64,000 nucleotides of DNA from Theobroma cacao. Its lineage: Eukaryota; Streptophyta; Magnoliopsida; Malvales; Malvaceae. Positions 34,101 to 45,860 of the stretch are shown here, one piece after another; the stretch's first letter is position 1; each line of letters begins with the position of its first letter. The position numbers and the translations under genes are program-made. Below the pieces are notes generated by a model that did no database searches, was not told the origin of the DNA, and was given only the letters and a program-made list of their open reading frames with translations. Where the stretch lies: positions 14,826,788 through 14,890,787 of the forward strand of contig NC_030858.1 of the NCBI RefSeq assembly GCF_000208745.1. The letters run 5' to 3'.

Positions 34101-37100
34101 GAGAATTAAGATATTAACAAAGAAAGAAACAACTAGTTTTTTTTTAATGCCAATCTCCGATTTCCAGGTGATGGAGCAGTCATTGGTTCTCTACCTCTCC
34201 TCAAACAACAGACACATATTGAGCTCAATTCTTCTCAATTCTTACTCTTTTTCTTTAATATCTTAAATTAAGCAGTAAAGTCATATGTACAGCCCAGCTC
34301 ATTCAAGTTCACAAAGGTATCAATTGTTAAATATGAATAGGAAATAAAATTCATAGTAGAAATCTTGCACATAATCCAATCTGTTTCCTTCAGGCTAGAG
34401 AACATTGCTGCAATTTATACAACCGTTATTTATCATAAGCACTATAAGGACGTACCAATAAATTATCATTTCCCTCAGTATGTCCAACAATCTCCTCAAC
34501 TATTACTTCTCGTTCAGAGGGACTACCATACTCCAAGCATTTCTCAATAACATTTGATGCAAATTTATGCTGGCTCAGTTGCACAATATACCCAGACAAC
34601 TTGCTAATAATTTTGCTTCTTTCTTGATGCTTTCCCCTCTCCAATACGTGCTGCAAATGATATGGCATTTAGATTGACATCAACAATGGAAAGAGGAAAT
34701 TATAACAGAAAAGATATCTCATTCATGCAGTTGGAGAAGGTACACACAGAATTTGAAAAAACCTTCATTCTTCAAATCAAGAACATTAAAGAAAAATGAG
34801 AATCAACTAAGACAAAAAATCAGAGCATGAACACACATGCACAGGCACAAAACACACACATGTAGAACAACAGTAATAGGATTGAACGGTGCTTGTGTCA
34901 TGGTGTGTCAGTGTGCTGGGTCCCATATTGGATACATACTAAGGTTATCTTCAGCATATATAAAGGGATGGTCATTTCATCCAATAGGCTAGTCTTTTGG
35001 TTTGAGGCCCAAGCCCATGACAATGGCCCTAGGGGTACTATCATGTGGACTTGGAGGCAGTACAATGCAAGACTATGCAAGCAGGAGTGAACTGAGTCCC
35101 ACATTGGATGTGCTAGAGTGATCTTGGGCATGTTCAGAGGGATGCTCACTTCACCTAATAGGCTGCTCTTTTGGGTTCAGGCCTAGGCCTGTGACACTTG
35201 CATCCTCCCAAAACAAGCAAAATTATGAAGTATCAGACTCATTTCCAAACAGCTTCCCCGGTCTACATGCCCTAAGTTCATTCAAGTCTAGAAATTAAGA
35301 ATCATATGAAAAGGGTAAAAACTACTACAAAAAAAGCAACATAAGTACCTCAGATTCATGAACAGCCATCACAGCCTAAGATTTCTACAAAAAATAATGC
35401 ACTCTCCAGTCGCAGTCAATAGACAAAAACTGCAATTTATTACTGACTGGACCTTAAAACATAAAAATAAAAACTGGTAATCCTCTTTTTCCTGATGGCT
35501 TAAGGTTAGCACCAAACCAGGTAAGATCTTTTTCAGGTCTGGCACTGATCTCTGTTGTTCCCACAAGACTATTTCAGCAGAAGCACAAAACTAAGTAATA
35601 AGATGAAACTAAAACAACCAACTACTAATTAGTGGCTGATAAAGGATAACTAGAATATTTAAGCATATGATCTATAATAAGGTTAGTTTGGGAATTCGCT
35701 CTTCATCATGGACTAGGGTTACATGTTGTAACTGTAAATACTTTATTTTGTTATATTATTTGGCATTTTGATGTTTGAATATTGAAATTCTCTCTCCCTC
35801 TTCTAAGTTCTTTCTTTCTCTTTCTTCTTCCATTTCTCCATCTTTCTCTCTACTTTCTATCTCTATCCTATCTTCTCTCCCCTCTAACCTTATTGCTCCG
35901 TCTCCTACTCTTTATTCTCCCGTGCTGCATCAATGGACCGTCAGGTTTGCTAACTAACCCTAACTAAAATAAACTAAGATTGTACTAGGAAGATACAGCT
36001 TTATGATTTGAAGCATTAACTACATTGAACAGTAAAAATAATAAACCAAACTGAAACGAAGTCAAAGTTTCCTGAACACAGTATCATGGTTAAAGAAAAA
36101 AGATTTAAGTGCCATTAGAGCATCTAATCCTGATTAGAATTCTTTATTTGGTGATGAAAGAATCATGTCCATATCGCGTCAAATATTTTGGTAACTGATG
36201 TAACAAAACACATTTTGGAAGATATTAATAAGAACCCAAGCTGTATTTCTTGTTGCAAACAGGTATAAACTATCAAAATAACATTACTTTGTAATGAATG
36301 GAGTGCCTTAGCTATCTGGGTATATCAAACGCATAAATAATTACTGGAAGAATCAGAAGCAATCACAAATTCCAAAATTGACAAGCTTTGCACCAGACAG
36401 ATATTAAAATTGCAACCAACCGCCATAAAGAAACACTAACCTGGGTAACATAATTCCCATATTGGTCCTGAGCAAGAGCACAAACAGATTCCAAGATTTC
36501 ATCCACTATAAATTGGCATTGCTGCTCGTCTGTGCAATGTTCTAAAACCCTCTACAAGAAACAAAAAACAGCTCCATAGTGTTCTATGGTCAAGAAAAGG
36601 ATGAAAAAGGAGAAGGAAAGAAGGAAAGCTCCAATAGTCCACCTAAGTGTAATCTTACCTGTATGACACGGCAACCATAAGGATGAGTAGAAAGTGTGGC
36701 AACTTGACCATGAAAAGCAGAAATTATAAACCCAATTTTGTCAGTAGGAACACTCTCAATGCACTTCTGTATGACATGATTTCCATTTTGATCACGTACA
36801 CATCTCATAACATGTCCATCCAGTTCACGAACAAGCTGAGCTTTTTGTTCAAGATCAATAACTTCAAGTGCCTAAATGCGCATATAAAGTCAAAACTAAT
36901 TTCGTTCTCAGAATGGAAAGCGACAAGTATCAATTCTTAAAAGAAGCAAATACTTGATATCTGCCAAACAAGATAGTTTTATGTTCTACAATGACAATTA
37001 TCTCAGAATCTAGCACGCAAAGCAACCTATATTATTCAAAACATTAACTAAAAGCCTCCTGGAAAAGAAAACAGATGAAAAAACTGAAAAGAATCACCTC

Positions 37101-39912
37101 CTTATATCGGCAAAAAAAGTGTGTTTCCAGAAATTATGATATTTGTTAACATCATCTTCAATAGATGAAGCAAAACACAAGCATAATAAACAAACATCCA
37201 CACGATTAAGTTCAGAATGTAACTATATAAGCAATGTAAAGCTATGCTACCAATCAGCCCAAGCCAACAAATTACTAAATGTATTTGCATCCATGCTAAT
37301 GAACAACGGCAACCAACCCTTGCCACCAAAACAACAGGAAAACAAAACCTGCTAAAGGTCAAGAAGGAAGCAGATATAGATATACAGCAGTTGCTTTTAC
37401 ACATGGCAGATGCACAGAAATTGTGAACTTTTGCATGTACCACAAAATAGAAGAACACAGAAACTTTATATCCAAGGTAATTTACGTATTTAATCAAATT
37501 ATGCACAATAATCCAAGACAAATAAGTTAGGCAATTTAACTGTTAATAATACAGTAAAAACTAGTTCATTGGGTCAATTTATTAACCAAAGTATAAAAGA
37601 ACTACCCATATATCCATGGATTTTACAAATATACCAAAAGTTCAACTTCCAACTTTAATAGAAGCAGTAGCATACTCTAAATTGCCCTCAATAACTGTCT
37701 GTTTTTCTATGAAAAACGCATCTGCATATGAGTAATGTTATGACTTGGCCTAAGGCCGAACCATCTAAGAAGCCCATAAAACACATATGGCAAGGCGCCT
37801 ATGTGGCTATCAATAGACACCACCTGTCCCTGAAAGGACAGTCATCTAAGTAGCCCATGAAACCCACATATGGCGAGGTGCCTATGTGGCTGTATCAAAA
37901 GACACCACCTGTACCTAAAAGGGAAGGCTAAATATGACAGCTATGCACATTAGACTTGGCAATTTTGCACACAACATGTTAACAAGTCACGAAGTTAAGC
38001 AAGTTTATGGTAATTGTGTTCTGTGTATTAATCGTTTCGACACATTTAAGACAACAATTGCATGTCTTATATGTATCAAACCTGCTTAACCAGTTTAACT
38101 CATTTAGTTAATCATGTTATCAGCCCATATAACTTGTTTACCCATTTATGACCCATATAAGTAACCTGCATAAATTTTATCTAATTCTATTAATATATTG
38201 TTTCTATTTTATAAATAGGTTTTGTGGCATGAGAATGATATGTGGCAGTGACAAGAGTCTTCAATCTTGGCTTTTGATGTTTTATTATGCGGATGGATTA
38301 TGAATATTATTTGGATTTTATTATGGTACTCTTATGTTGATGTTGATGTTTTTGTTGGATTTTTATTATGCTTATGTTGATGCTGATGGATTTTTCACAT
38401 AATGGATATTATTGTTTTGTTATGGATGTTTTATGATTATTTGTTTTAAATTTGAATAATAGAGTAATATTTTCTTTGTATATATATTATAATTAAATTA
38501 TTAACAAAATATGTTTTAATTTAACCATGTTAATAGTTTAAACAGGTTAGCAATCATGTCGTATCGTAATAAATTTAATCCGATCCATTTAATAAACGTG
38601 TTAAGCATATCATGTCGTGTTACACTTTTAACAAACATATCCATGTATGTGTTTATGACCTTGACACATTCAACTAATCATGTTGTATTCGTGTTTACCC
38701 ATATAACTATTAATACCTTATGTTTACACAACACAATTAAGTCATGCGAACACAAATTGCCAAGTCTAATGCACATGATCCCAAGTACAATTTCCACTCC
38801 TCACTCTCATGCTCCCTCTTTTCTCTCTCATCTCATCTTCTCCTTCCCTCTCCTCTCTCTTCTTGACACCTACTGACTTAAGCATTGGAGAGGGAATCAC
38901 CAGAAAATCCCCAACCTACCTGATGTGGGATTGAAGCACCCTGCCTACTTCTCTAAAGCACTTGGTGTGACACAAACACCAAGCTTTAGTCCAGAATGAT
39001 CCAGTTCAGATCCAACCCCTCAAAGACATCAACAAGTAACAAATACATCTGCCAAGATGTAGATTACTACAAAAAGATTCCTATGGCTCTAATATGAAGA
39101 CAGAATTAGTTATGAAATAGAAAAGTTGGGGCCCATTATTGATCCTCATTGCTACAAAATTTCAACAAATGAATCTAAGAAACATTTTAGGTATACGAAA
39201 ATCAGCATCCAGTACACTTCTGAAAAGCACAATCATACATATTACCAGTAAAAAAAAGATTCATTGGGAAGAAATTCTTCAGCATATATTGAAAAGAGCA
39301 TATGAATCTTCTTAATCAGGAATAGACTTAAACATGATAGGAACATCTATCCACAGAATCTAGCAGAGAAGCACTATATTATGTACATATAATTCTATTT
39401 CCTGTACCTAGTAAAATATATGTCAAGATTCTAAGCATTCTCCTTAGAATGGACTTTTCTTCTACATAAAGAATAAGTGGCATGTTGTATCATAGTAGAA
39501 TATGTATACAAAACAAAAGTAAATAATAAAAGAACGACCATCAGAACACATTTCGGGAAAGCTAACACAGACTCCTACCTTATTTACATGCAAGAAAAGC
39601 AGAAAATGAAAGGTAAAAACAAGCAGCCAAGACAATTCAGATTTACAAGTTTAAAGATGCACAAAAATGGGATAAAACGTATGCTTGGCACCCATTAGTA
39701 TGGTGTAGAGATCAGAAATACCTTTTGTATTACACGACAGCCATACATTTGCAGACTAAAATTCAAAATCTGACCAGAAAGCTTATAGGCAAGTTCCTTT
39801 CTCTGCTCAGGGCTTCCATACTCAAAAAACTGCAAATAGACAATGTAAAAAGATTAACTCAGAAAACCCAGATAACCAGAAGTTACAAACTATACAAAAT
39901 GTGGTAGTTTAT

Positions 39913-39950
<38 letters not shown>

Positions 39951-42900
39951 ATTTATATATATATAAAAGTTTTGGTAGGTATTTTGGAACACACCTTCTG
40001 AATGACATAGTTACCAAAGACATCAGTCATCAGTTTGGAAGCATGTGGAAGAACTTCTTTGAACACAGACGCCTTCTCCTCAATGCTACAATTTTCTAAC
40101 TTTTGCTGAATAAATCGACTCCCATGTTGATCAGCACTATATTTGAAACTTCCCGCTGTTATTTAATGTTCCAGTGCCAAAAATAATAAGGGTAAACTAC
40201 ACAAAATACCCTGTGGTTAAGGGTGAAAATTTTGCCCCTTCAGATTCAAAAAGGGAGAATTAAGTACCTGAGGATTTTTCCTTTAGCCACCAGATTAACA
40301 CTGTTAACTAATCCCACTCACTTTCAGCCATGTAGCCAACTTTTTTCTTTTCTCCATCCGTTTTCTCATTTGCCAGAAACTTTCAACTCTCTCTCTAAGC
40401 CTATGTAATTTCTCTCTCTTTAATCATCCAAGGTTTCTAGCCAAAAGAAGAAAAATCCTTCCGAAGCAAAGGCTGGAGCATGGCTCCAAGTTTCAGCTGT
40501 GCACCCTCCCTCCTCCCACCCCTAATTTGTTCCTTCTTTTTTTTTTTTCTCTTTCATCCTTATCCAAGCCTTTCTCTCTTAAAAATTTTATCTCCATACC
40601 TTAATTTGACAAACTAGTCTAAAAGGCTCTGATCAATTTCATGCAAATGAAGGTTTTGAAAAAGTTAATCATTTTGGAAAGCACAAAGTCGCTATCATGA
40701 TTGTTGCCTTCTGTGTATACAGACTTGGAGAATGATGGGTATGTGTTCAATTTTGAATTTGGGAGTGGCAGCATTGGATGGCTATTTTGTTTCACTTGTT
40801 CTTAGGATTTTGATTCTGTGCGGATATCTTCTGATATTTGGGCCGGAAGAATATAAGTCTAGAGTGAGAAAGTCAGATACAGTAAAAGGGAACAAAAGAG
40901 AAGTCCAATTTTCTTGTATTAGCTTTTCTTTTGATATGCTAGAATTGAAATCAGCATAAACAAGAAGAAGTTTCCAGTAAGAGGCAAAACATGTGACCCT
41001 CGCATGTCTATAGAGTTAACATGTCAAGCAAATTGCAAATGCTAAATGACAAATACACAGGGTGGCTAAGTGTTAGAATTTAAACCGTAGGCAGCAATTG
41101 TCTTTCATGTCAAACCACAAGGTATTTTTTGTAATTTACCCAATAAATAAATAAATAAACAAAATGAATATTAATTGCAGTCTAGAACTTGCCTGAATTC
41201 AACAATATGTCCTACAATATCAGATAGCTCAAATCTTCGGCCTTTCCCAGATTTCAACTCTTCAAGAAAATTATATATCTGGGGGTCATTAGAACTCTCA
41301 AATCCTCTTTGAGGTTGCCATCCAGAATGTATACCAGAACTAGCTGCAAATCTAATGTCATTCTTCCCAACAGGAACACCTGTCCCCGCTACTTGAGATC
41401 CAGGCATAACTGGACTAGCAAACGATGCAGACGGATATTGTATCATGTTTTGAGGGTTTCCAACGTAATGAGGGCTCATCAACCCTCCTCTACCTGTATG
41501 CAGATTACTTGATCCTCCACCTCGCTGATGTTGTAGTTTCTGATCCTCCGTGCAAGCAGCAAGGTTTGACCCTTTATGAGAGTCAAAAGCACTATTCTGG
41601 CTCCCAACAATGCCACCCCTAGCCATAGGGTCATACTGACCAGAAATACCATACGCTTCCCCAAATGGCTGTTGGTAACATTGCATATAAAGGGGGTCAC
41701 CAAAGGAAGATTGGGCTGCATATCCAAACTGCCCATAGAACTTGTTAAGGTGTTGCATATCAGCTCCATTTGCAATGCTTCCACCAGATGAAACAGCAGG
41801 CATTTGAGCATTGAAGTTTGGGCCCATAGGGCCATCAAAAACAAATGGAATAGCACCATTGGGTGGGTAAGTGATAAATGGGGGAACAGCAGAAGAATTA
41901 AAACCATATCCACCTACACCATACTGAGGAGAATGTAAACCTGGAGCTTGAACGTTTGTATAAAATGGATTTGGTGTAGGCATGTATCCTGCAGTTGCAT
42001 AAAATGGTGGTGTGAACCCAGATGACTGGAGTACCGGCTGTACCTCAGCTGCAAACTTGGAGGGGGCTTGCATAAACTGATCCATGCCAATGTATGCACC
42101 ATTTACTCCCTGAGGAGTTGATTGGGACTTGGCAGTTTGAACCTGAAATGGGTTGCTTGGTTGTTGGAATGGTCCTTGGTGTTGGACCAAACTATTCTGA
42201 TAGTTACGTCGCTTCTGTTCTTGATTCTTATGATTTTCAGAATTTTGCAGGCGCAGGGTAGATATATTAAGACCTTTCATCTCAGACTCAATGACAGAAA
42301 CATCTGAACTACTAGCATCGCCAACAATAGCTTCATCCTTCAGATGGATATCTCTGTTATGTAGAACTCCTTTTTGAAGATAAGGCACGGACGATGCGGT
42401 TGCTGTACAAGGGTGGGACAATGAGCTTGAACTAGGTATAGTCTTTTGATCAGCTCTTGATGATAGCCCAATATCTGCGTCCAAAGTTGATGTAATAGTA
42501 CTTGCAGCACTAATAGAGAGGTCATGCAGGGAATTGGAATCACCGTCACAATAATCCATTTCTGTTATTCCATAACTTAGAGGTTGAGACTGATTATATA
42601 CAGGTGATGAAGTGCAGGGGAAGTTTTCCTGTAAGTTTATAATCAAAAACTTATCAGTTACAAACACGCAACCCAAACAAAACAACGTGAGAACTTGTGA
42701 GGGATTTCAACAAACTTCAGGCTTCACAACCACCTCCACCTCCCCCCCCCCCCCCCCCCTCCCCCACCCCCCCCACTGCAGCTCTCCCAAGAAGTAAATA
42801 AAAAACTTCCTGTATGGTTACTGTCAATTGAAGCTGGAGTGTTTCCAATCTCAACAAAAGAATGACAAATGCACCCAAGCATGCTAATTAACAATTAGGG

Positions 42901-43587
42901 AATTTGACATGTTGCAACAAATAAAATTGTTACCAAGATCTTTACCTGTACTAAATTGACAGATTCTTTCTGTTGGCCAACCAGTGAAGCTGCATCCTGT
43001 CCAAACAAAAACCCATTAGCGCTTTCTATCAAATCATCAGAAGATTGTCGGGGTGACTGATCATCCTCTGGCACTTCCTTGTGTGTAGAAAGGGAGCCTT
43101 TTGAGAAATGCAAAAAAGTATTACCACTGTCATCTATAGAACTCAAAACCTGATTATTGCCAAACCTACCAATTTGACACTTGAGATGCTGATTCCTCCA
43201 TGAGATGAGTGGAGGAGGAAGTCTAGGGTTAAGATTGACATTTGAACAGTAATATGCTATGTAAGCTGGATGAGCACATAACTGTTCTTCAGACTGGCAT
43301 TTTTCTAGTGCACTGTTCAAACTAGCTGAGTTCAAATTAACAGTGGGGTTTTGCTGGGATATAAGGTTATCTATGGCCAAATAAGAACCCTCCATGCTTG
43401 GAGGAGCACTTCCACTACGATTAGGGACTGCCTCTGTTCCACTCGGAAGATACCTATGACCCCTTTGAAGCAGTCTTAATTCTTCTGCTGCGACATTAGT
43501 AGATGATGCTGAAAATGCTGCAGCCTCCTGATGGGTGGGCCATTTTCCACTCATTTCTGAAATTCTAATTGGACTCTCAGTGGCCAT
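31125..43587 (-). CDS. Pumilio RNA-binding protein (APUM5/6-like), 9 coding exons
   Basis: Cytoplasmic PUF protein that would bind 3' UTRs and repress or destabilise mRNAs. Coding exons on the minus strand: 43587-42946, 42628-41193, 40136-39995, 39829-39722, 36871-36659, 36551-36441, 34650-34456, 33400-33229, and a tiny last exon 31147-31125. They join in phase to about 1013 residues, starting [10 protein letters not shown]. Residues 1-690 are the N-terminal NABP-like, Ser/Asn/Gln/Gly-rich region ([15 protein letters not shown]). Residues 693-1000 hold eight PUF repeats with recognition residues SR-Q, NY-Q, CR-Q, NH-Q, CR-Q, NY-Q, SN-E, NY-Q, the full canonical set. Exon 2 ends at a GC donor. 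The last exon is inferred; without it the frame reads through to EGMC and stops at 33218. Paralogue assignment rests on the N-terminus, from memory. Confidence 0.9.
31148..33228 (-). other. Last Pumilio intron, 2.08 kb
   Basis: The donor GAAG/GTATGTG is a strong consensus and the acceptor is GCATACAG/AAAATCAG. Apart from the 107-bp duplication and simple CAT/CCA-rich stretches, no other gene was recognised in it. Confidence 0.5.
31441..31650. repeat. 107-bp tandem duplication
   Basis: Two copies begin TATTATCAGCAGCAAGAATG (31441) and TATTATAAGCAGCAAGAATG (31548). Both are rich in ACCACCA and CATCA. They lie in the long last Pumilio intron. Confidence 0.85.
34896..35196. mobile_element. TRIM-like miniature LTR pair
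   Basis: Two about 127-bp copies: 34896-35022 (TGTCATGG...CCCATGACA) and about 35068-35196 (ending GGCCTGTGACA). They share GTCCCA-ATTGGAT, GGGATG-TCA-TTCA-C and AATAGGCT-CTTTTGG blocks. A short spacer separates them, and CTTG flanks both ends. No coding capacity. It lies in a Pumilio intron. Confidence 0.55.
37762..37925. repeat. 81-bp tandem duplication
   Basis: Units start CATCTAAGAAGCCCAT (37762) and CATCTAAGTAGCCCAT (37843). Both carry GCGCC/GTGCCTATGTGGCT and GACACCACCTGT. They lie next to the hAT-type element in a Pumilio intron. Confidence 0.85.
37943..38776. mobile_element. Non-autonomous hAT-type transposon with 8-bp TSD
   Basis: The element spans 37951-38768 (818 bp) with terminal inverted repeats TAGACTTGGCAATTT. 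It is flanked by a perfect 8-bp target duplication ATGCACAT (37943-37950 and 38769-38776). Eight-base duplications are the hAT signature. No transposase ORF is present. The interior is AT-rich with many short TTATG/GATG repeats. It lies in the Pumilio intron between the third and fourth PUF repeats. Confidence 0.85.
39910..39966. repeat. (TA)n microsatellite in a 165-bp Pumilio intron
   Basis: About 55 bases of nearly pure TA close to the donor site of the intron 39830-39994, occupying a third of it. Confidence 0.95.
40190..41141. mobile_element. Mutator-like element with 29-bp TIRs, possibly carrying host sequence
   Basis: The left end GGGTAAACTACACAAAATAC and the right end, read inverted, GGGTAAATTACAAAAAATAC continue into a shared TGTGGTT, giving about 29-bp terminal inverted repeats over a 952-bp unit. 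Flanks are AATAA-rich, so the exact 9-bp duplication is ambiguous. The interior is not simple MITE filler: it has a CTCTCTC-rich leader-like stretch (40385-40430), an ATGGCTCCAAGTTTC block at about 40480, and an open stretch 40732-40959. It lies between Pumilio exons 2 and 3. Confidence 0.7.
41142..41192 (-). other. GC donor site of Pumilio intron 2
   Basis: Minus-strand junction GAATTCAG/GCAAGTTC. Only this junction joins HIVEF to S-ADQHGSR, the invariant first PUF repeat. AG/GCAAGT is the textbook GC donor consensus. The acceptor is ATATAG/TGCTGATC at 40137. The intron spans 41192-40137. Confidence 0.85.
42741..42779. repeat. Poly-C tract
   Basis: About 35 C in 39 bases, interrupted by single T and A, inside the 317-bp Pumilio intron 1 (42629-42945). 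On the transcribed strand this is poly-G. Confidence 0.9.
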
Positions 43588-44398
43588 GAGAAATTTGCAC
43601 CGCTCCTTCCTTATGGTGAATGATAAGAGATCTCACATGGTCCTTTGAATGGCAGCCAAATGATATCCTATTTCGATCTAGAAGAGATGAAAACATTGCA
43701 AAAATTCTTAGACTAAACACTGGGACAAGTAATGTTTTGATAATTTTCAGAAACAAGAAAAAAAAGTACTAAACAAGGTGAATTCACAATACAATAATCG
43801 ACTTAATATTTGCAACCTCAATAACTAAACTCATATCAGAACAAAGTATTATTTAGCATATTTCCAGTAACTAATAAACAGGATTGCCCACAAACTCATA
43901 GCCAATTCCTTATCTGCAAATTTAGAAGATCAAAGAAGTATTATAATAAATATATATATGTATATAAATATATATATATATATTTCCAGTAACTAATAAA
44001 CAAGATAGCCCACACACTTAAAAGGTCAATTGCCAATAATTAATCAACTTAATATTTGCAGCCTCAATAACTAAACTTATACCAGAGCAAAGTATCATTT
44101 AGCGTATTTCCAGCACTATTAAACAGGACTGCCAACAAACTATAACAACTTCCTTATCTGCAAACTTCAGAAAGATCAAGAAGAGTATTATATATATGTA
44201 TGAGGTAATAAACAGGATAGCCCACAAACTTATAACATAAATTGACAATAATTAATCAACTTAATATTTGCATACTTCAATAACTAAACTTATACCAGAG
44301 CAAAGCATCATTTAGCATATTTCCAGTAACTAATAAACTGGACTGCCAACAAACTATAACCACTTCATTATCTGCCAACTTTAGAAGATCAAGAAGAG

Positions 44399-44444
<46 letters not shown>

Positions 44445-45860
44445 CTCAAAGAGTGTTATATGTCAGATTGACACAAAAACACAAACACAAGGATGAGTAT
44501 GCATTGCATACTTTAAATATGAATATCTAATTCTACTAGGTGAAGATCAATCAGAAATAACTCCATTCTAACATTACTTTTACTAACAGAAAAATACTCC
44601 TGATGGCAACACTAACACTTTGCAAACCCTGAAGATGGAATTCCCAGAAATTTAGGCATAAAAACAAAACCACAAGATTATGAATATTGGCAGTTCCCTC
44701 ATTGACATTGTTCATATACACAAGTAAAAGTAAGTGTTAATTAAAACAACCTCACCACAAACATCAAGAGACCAACAAAGCTGATAAGAGTTAGCACATA
44801 TATTGGTTGCAAAGAAAAGCTGCAAATCATGAATTCATCAATTTGATATTGGGAAAAAAATAATGATGAGTACAAGTCATGTTTAAATGGGTGGAGAACA
44901 GTACAAAAGACATGAGTTATTAAACAATTAGACTCATTAATGACTAAAGTCATCTAATAAAATAAACTTGGAAATATTTAGAATATTCAATTCATTCAAG
45001 ATGCAACAAGAAGAACTTTGCTTTGACTTAAATTTCTATCTTAAAAGGGCAGCCATGAATCAGACAGATATCATTGTGCATGTCAAAGTAATGAAGACGA
45101 CAATAGCTTTTAGATTAACAAAAATATAATAAAAACACTTTTTTTGAACGATTACCAGACAAAATCATGCAACCTTCATTCTCTAGTACACTGAACCAAT
45201 CCCAATAATAAAAAACCGCAAACAAAAACAACACCAGCCATGACCCAAATTACAGACCACAAGAAAATAGTAAAAGCTCTAAACAGGAGAATATCGATGC
45301 CCTGTTTCCAATTCTTTCAGAATCTTGTAATCCTGGTAATTATTACCTCTAATTACAGTGAAACTTCCAGCGGCAAAGAATATATGACCAGCAATTTCAT
45401 TAACACAGATTACACAGAGCTAATTTGATTTGAAACAGCTAAAAAACAGAATTAGCTATATCATACTTAAATACCAAATAAATACTTATATGCACAGTCC
45501 ATTAATAAAAACTAAAAACAAAATTTGAGAAGAAAAATGCTTGAAGAGCTAATTGAAAGTCAAAAGAAATGAAAGAAATGAAAAACCCGTGAAGAAAAAT
45601 CAAGCAAATAATAGAAAGAAATGAAAATATAAGCAATAGTTAGTGAAGACAAAAACTAACTTTTGAAACCCTAAGTGAACTTTTAAAAAGGAAAAACAAG
45701 AGAAAGACTGAGCAAAAACAGAGGAAGATTCTCTTACCCAGTTACACTGATGCCGCAAAGATTAACTGTTCAAAACCCCAAGATTCCTTCTTTCCAGTTT
45801 CCACAAAGAGAGAAACAAAAAAGACTTTGAGAGAGAGAGAGAGAGAGAGAGGAAGTGTTC
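43588..45860 (-). promoter_or_regulatory. Pumilio 5' UTR with 5'-UTR intron and promoter-proximal region
   Basis: Upstream of the ATG at 43587 the leader runs to an acceptor near 43685. A plausible non-coding first exon ends at 45738 (minus-strand CTGG/GTAAGAG donor) and begins near 45850 with a (CT)n tract (plus-strand GA repeat 45829-45851), a common plant 5'-leader feature. The intervening leader intron is about 2 kb and holds the tandem repeats at 43801-44450. Confidence 0.5.
43801..44450. repeat. Three diverged tandem copies, about 210-245 bp each
   Basis: Copies start with ACTTAATATTTGCA at 43801, 44047 and 44259. Each runs through ATAACTAAACT, ATTTAGC-TATTTCCAG and AAGAGTATTATATA and ends in an AT microsatellite. 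The last ends in a pure (AT)n at 44403-44442. They lie in the Pumilio leader intron. Confidence 0.85.

Noticed and set aside
41479..41913. 144-residue minus frame overlapping Pumilio exon 2
   Set aside because: Alternative frame of a genuine exon. It shows no family match, while the Pumilio frame joins in phase to the PUF repeats.
42741..42779. Poly-C tract as a functional G-quadruplex in the transcript
   Set aside because: On the transcribed strand it is G-rich and could fold, but homopolymer slippage and possible assembly error explain it equally well. No conservation can be checked.
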